A stretch of 64,000 bases of DNA from Lytechinus pictus (Eukaryota > Echinodermata > Echinoidea > Temnopleuroida > Toxopneustidae). How positions within the stretch are numbered: position 1 is the first letter of the stretch; each line of letters begins with the position of its first letter. Both the position numbers and the translations under genes were made by a program. The notes beneath the pieces were generated by a model, which searched no databases, had not been told where the DNA came from, and saw only the letters and a program-made list of their open reading frames with translations. Shown in pieces: positions 61,494 to 64,000 of the stretch. The stretch spans positions 25,007,001-25,071,000 of the forward strand of contig NC_087259.1 of the NCBI RefSeq assembly GCF_037042905.1. The letters are read 5' to 3'.

Positions 61494-62484
61494 GAGAGAA
61501 GAAGCAGGATACTATTAGGCATGGTTAATAGATGGTAGGCTTTGGGTTTTTGAGAAAGTGAGTGAGAGAGAGAGAGAGAGAGAGAGAGTGGGGGCATCTA
61601 ATAAGTGAGATATAAAAAAAAGGGAGTATAACATTTAAACGTGAGTGGATGAAGATCAAACTCCAGAACTTTCAGTTTGAATATATTGCAAATCAAAATA
61701 GGTTAATAAACTGAATAATAACAACGCTGTTGGGGATGTGGGTCGGTGTATCACACCAATGGAGAAACAAATATCTAATAAGAGCTCGTTTTGTTTACAT
61801 GCCGTCAGGTACATCACAAAAGGCCTTGACCAACTGAGTACAGCGCCTGTATTTCTCTCGGCTCGCGAGGTAGATGAATGCGGAGAAGGTCGTTTCAACT
61901 CCCTCCAGCAGACCTGCTACCAATACGATCCAGAGGTCAAGTTTGTTCTTAATGTGTCCATCATGGCCAGTCAAGACACCCCCACAAAGCCGTTGCCAAG
62001 GAGACCTGATCTCATCCTTCGAAAATGTGCCAAAGTTCGCCTGCACGAGGGACTCGGGCGAGGGGTCAGCGGCCCCGGCGCCGACCGAGAGACGTTGATT
62101 TTGACCGCTCCACCCGGCGTGACGTCGGAAGGGGGACTGGACATGAAGGCTAGGCAGGTTTGCTTCGTGCATATCCAGCGTCAGTTACGTCAACGGGGTG
62201 TTAGTCTTCGGCATCAGTTCCCAGTCGTTTATGAGAAATTATGCAGATGGGTGGAGCAGAATCATCACATCACGCCGGTGACTATTTATCCTCGCGATGG
62301 AAACACAGGGAAGACCTTCATGTGTCTCATCGTCCCTGACACCGATCAGGACACCATCGAATGGGTTCAAAACCCCGAGATACTCGAGACCATGGACTCT
62401 GTCGAGACCGTCGACCTCGACGCAGAGATGGAGAAAGTCGAAAGAGCCGTGAGCAATGTCGCGTTGTTGCAGATGACAGTGTGA
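41898..62484 (+). CDS. AJM1-like: Giant AJM1-like apical junction protein with a MYND-like finger, three coding exons seen
   Basis: Exons 41898-52415, 60975-61288 and 61809-62484 (TGA) join in phases 0 and 2 to 11,508 nt, 3,835 aa. Start: ATG at 41898; an in-frame TGA at 41883 blocks extension. Exon 1 (3,506 aa) is mostly disordered: tandem TLPREG/TIPREG hexamers (about 601-640), Gln/His-rich (about 645-860), repeated xQT motifs (about 1388-1507), Gln/Tyr-rich tandem repeats (about 2111-2381), an acidic run (about 2495-2535), PPVPPKP (about 2620), a conserved-looking LPKWYRKS (about 2957) and polyproline (about 3181-3231). Exon 2 has a MYND-like finger: C3512, C3517, C3533, C3536, C3541, C3545, H3553, C3557. 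Exon 3 has LILTAPPG and FVHIQRQLRQRGVSLRHQF, matching my memory of human AJM1 (C9orf172, about 976 aa). AJM-1 proteins act at epithelial apical junctions. The joining of exon 1 to exon 2 is inferred from phase, strand and family; extra exons may exist. AATAAA at 62615-62620. Confidence 0.8.
53431..53649. mobile_element. Short inverted-repeat element, copy B
   Basis: The right end reads AGTCTAGAATACCCCT followed by TTAA; the left end GGGGTTCTCCGGGCTGAAAA is its degraded inverse. The interior has GCTGAAAATTTCCTGAAAA. It is related to 1858-2139. Confidence 0.5.
53943..54123. mobile_element. hAT-like MITE, copy 2
   Basis: Starts CAGTGGCGGATCTAGGGG and ends with the reverse complement of CAGGGCGAATTCAGG. 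The interior matches 5431-5628 in motif order: ACATCTGG, AAGTGTGCCCCCC, GAGGAC, TCAAATTTT, AAATGTGCCCCCC. The target duplication is not clean here. Confidence 0.65.
58610..59104. mobile_element. Element with inverted termini carrying a palindromic minisatellite, locus 2
   Basis: Ends CCCTGCTGAAGAGAACAG and CTGTTTTTTTCAGCAGGG are inverted copies. Inside are about four units with GTGTTCACATAGTGGACT, GTGATTCACACTGTGAAAATG and CACTGTGGACAC. The unit matches the array at 27712-28474; this copy is better preserved. Confidence 0.7.
59371..59528. mobile_element. MITE, 158 bp, copy 2 of a two-copy family
   Basis: Starts GGGGAGCGTTTCATGAAAGG and ends GTTGATGAAACGCTCCCC, with TTTTATCCGACAAGTCAC and AGCCAATCA inside, matching 29141-29300. 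The ends here are better inverted copies. Confidence 0.75.
61459..61590. repeat. GA microsatellites in the last AJM1-like intron
   Basis: Two (GA)n tracts, at about 61460-61500 (followed by poly-G) and 61563-61590, in the intron between the MYND exon and the last exon. Confidence 0.85.
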
Positions 62485-64000
62485 ACCCACGCGTGTTAGT
62501 CTCTGCATGTCCACACAGTTCTGTCTTGAAATCCAATCGACTGAAATGACTTGAAAGGAGCATTTGTATAAGTATAAATCAGTATACCTCAAACCCGAAG
62601 TATTCTAGGAAAGAAATAAATCCGTCAACGCAGAGGACACCTTGGACTGACTTATGAAAGGTGATGTTTCATTGGATAATACTAAAAAAGTACTGTGGAT
62701 TTTCTTGTATGGAATAGTGTGAAGCAGTGTTTCATGTACATTGGATCAATAATAATATGAACGTTTTGTTTGGACCACCACTGACATGCGTTTGTTATCT
62801 GTTGATGAAATCTTCGAAAATGGCACAGTTGGAAGTGATATTGCTGTATCTCTTGGAATCTGAAGCTCGACCGAACAAATTGATGAATATTTTTTTTTTT
62901 TTTTGTATTTGCAAACTGTATATCTTGAAAGTATTGATATTTTCACCGGGATCGCTTCTGTGTTTACGTCTTTCACTTCTACATGGCTCTGTTTATACAA
63001 ATCTGCATGGCATAGGATTGTAAATACTTCTTCACAGCCAAGCCATTACTATCATAGCGTGCATCATCCGTAGTTCATATATGGGAAGTTTGATATATTT
63101 TCCCGGAGCAATTAGTTATGATGTGAATTCATGTGCGACCTTCATGCCTTTTTATACCTATAAATGTGCCTCTAGGATGTTCTACCCGAACGACAGTTAC
63201 AGTTTATTGTTACCCGTTGAATACAAGCACAGTCAGACAGTGTGAAATTAGATGATTAGAGCCGATGTATCAATTGAAACTATGAAGTCGTGTGAAACAA
63301 AATTCAACGGTCAGGAATATTAATGTAGGCATGCAGTGTTCTTCTTCAAATGTCAAACCAAGGCGAAAATAAGTTTTAATTCTTTCACGCCGGTGTCACG
63401 CCTCTCTAGGAATAAATGTATATTCGGTGAATTTTATCCATGGATGATTATACGTCGCTTTCGTCACTTCTATACTCAATTCTAAATATCACCTTTCACC
63501 ATTCAGTTATTTGTATTATTGTGGAAAGCAATTGATGGCCAACGGCGTCTACTTGATTGCCCACTATGTAATTGTATAAATTAGATGAAAACATCAAACT
63601 GACTTCGCGAGACCTTTGGATCACTCGAAATATATAGTTTTTTTTTTGCTCTATCGAAACATTGATTGGATCGGTCATCAATAGTCAACCATTATGCATT
63701 GGAACCGTGTATAAGATGAAAGTAGTTTAGCTCTGCTGGAATAGATAGACCCCATATATTTGGAAACATTCCTATTTCTTTTCGACTGTCAACAAAATAA
63801 TAAGCGTGATATTATTTCCATTGCAAACGCGGAATCAAGATATCGCCTCATGATTTAAAATCCCGAATCTGTTTGAGCCTTTGAGGAGAAACGTTGGCAA
63901 AACCTCTTCAGTTTGGATCACTGTGCATTCGCTATTTTATCACGAAATTATCAATAATTTCCCACACTCTATGAATAGAGTGAACGACAAATACTTCAAA
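62485..64000. other. AJM1-like 3' UTR and downstream sequence
   Basis: AATAAA at 62615-62620 would give a 3' UTR of about 150 nt; AATAAA near 63411 is an alternative for a longer one. The remainder is AT-rich with no recognisable gene or element. Confidence 0.5.

Noticed and set aside
60981-62484. The MYND exons as a separate short gene starting at ATG 60981
   Set aside because: The frame is open back to a good acceptor at 60974 in a phase matching the giant exon, and AJM1 has this domain at its C-terminus. It remains possible and would be settled by cDNA.

Overview
The window is animal nuclear DNA, most likely from an echinoderm and probably a sea urchin. Coding density is low. Genes are split by introns with consensus splice sites, and conserved metazoan proteins sit among many short inverted-repeat transposons, tRNA-derived SINEs, G/C homopolymer runs and microsatellites. 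The group is inferred from repeat style and gene content; I could not search a database.

Layout. (1) 670-859, minus: first coding exon of a secreted GH13 alpha-glucosidase (maltase-like); the rest lies beyond the left edge. (2) 860-9600: about 8.7 kb of intergenic DNA full of non-autonomous elements, including two TTAA-flanked long-inverted-repeat elements, a hAT-like MITE and a SINE. (3) 9601-22482, minus: a complete 14-exon SCFD2 (Sec1/Munc18-family) gene, 680 aa when joined, close to the human length I recall (684). One intron uses a GC donor. (4) 23711-26212, plus: a complete three-exon PHPT1 (14-kDa phosphohistidine phosphatase), head-to-head with SCFD2; a 313-bp MITE lies between the two starts. 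(5) 26213-34600: repeat-rich intergenic DNA with a palindromic satellite carried inside inverted termini, tandem arrays built on a GCTCGCGCTTCGCGCTCGC core, and a TTAA-flanked insertion that can be compared with its unfilled neighbour units. (6) 34636-39060, plus: a SOUL/HEBP2-like heme-binding-family gene with a signal peptide, a TATA box and a probable 5' non-coding exon. (7) 41898-62484, plus: a giant AJM1-like (apical junction) gene. One uninterrupted coding exon of 10,518 nt encodes a 3,506-residue, largely disordered segment. After a long intron, two exons encode a MYND-like zinc finger and the conserved C-terminal alpha/beta domain. The joined product would be about 3,835 aa.

The genes have unrelated household or tissue roles: carbohydrate digestion, membrane trafficking, histidine dephosphorylation, tetrapyrrole binding and epithelial junctions. 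Nothing suggests one joint pathway. The only likely shared regulation is the divergent SCFD2/PHPT1 pair. The least ordinary items are the giant AJM1-like exon with its candidate multivalent motif array and the set of TTAA-flanked palindromic elements.
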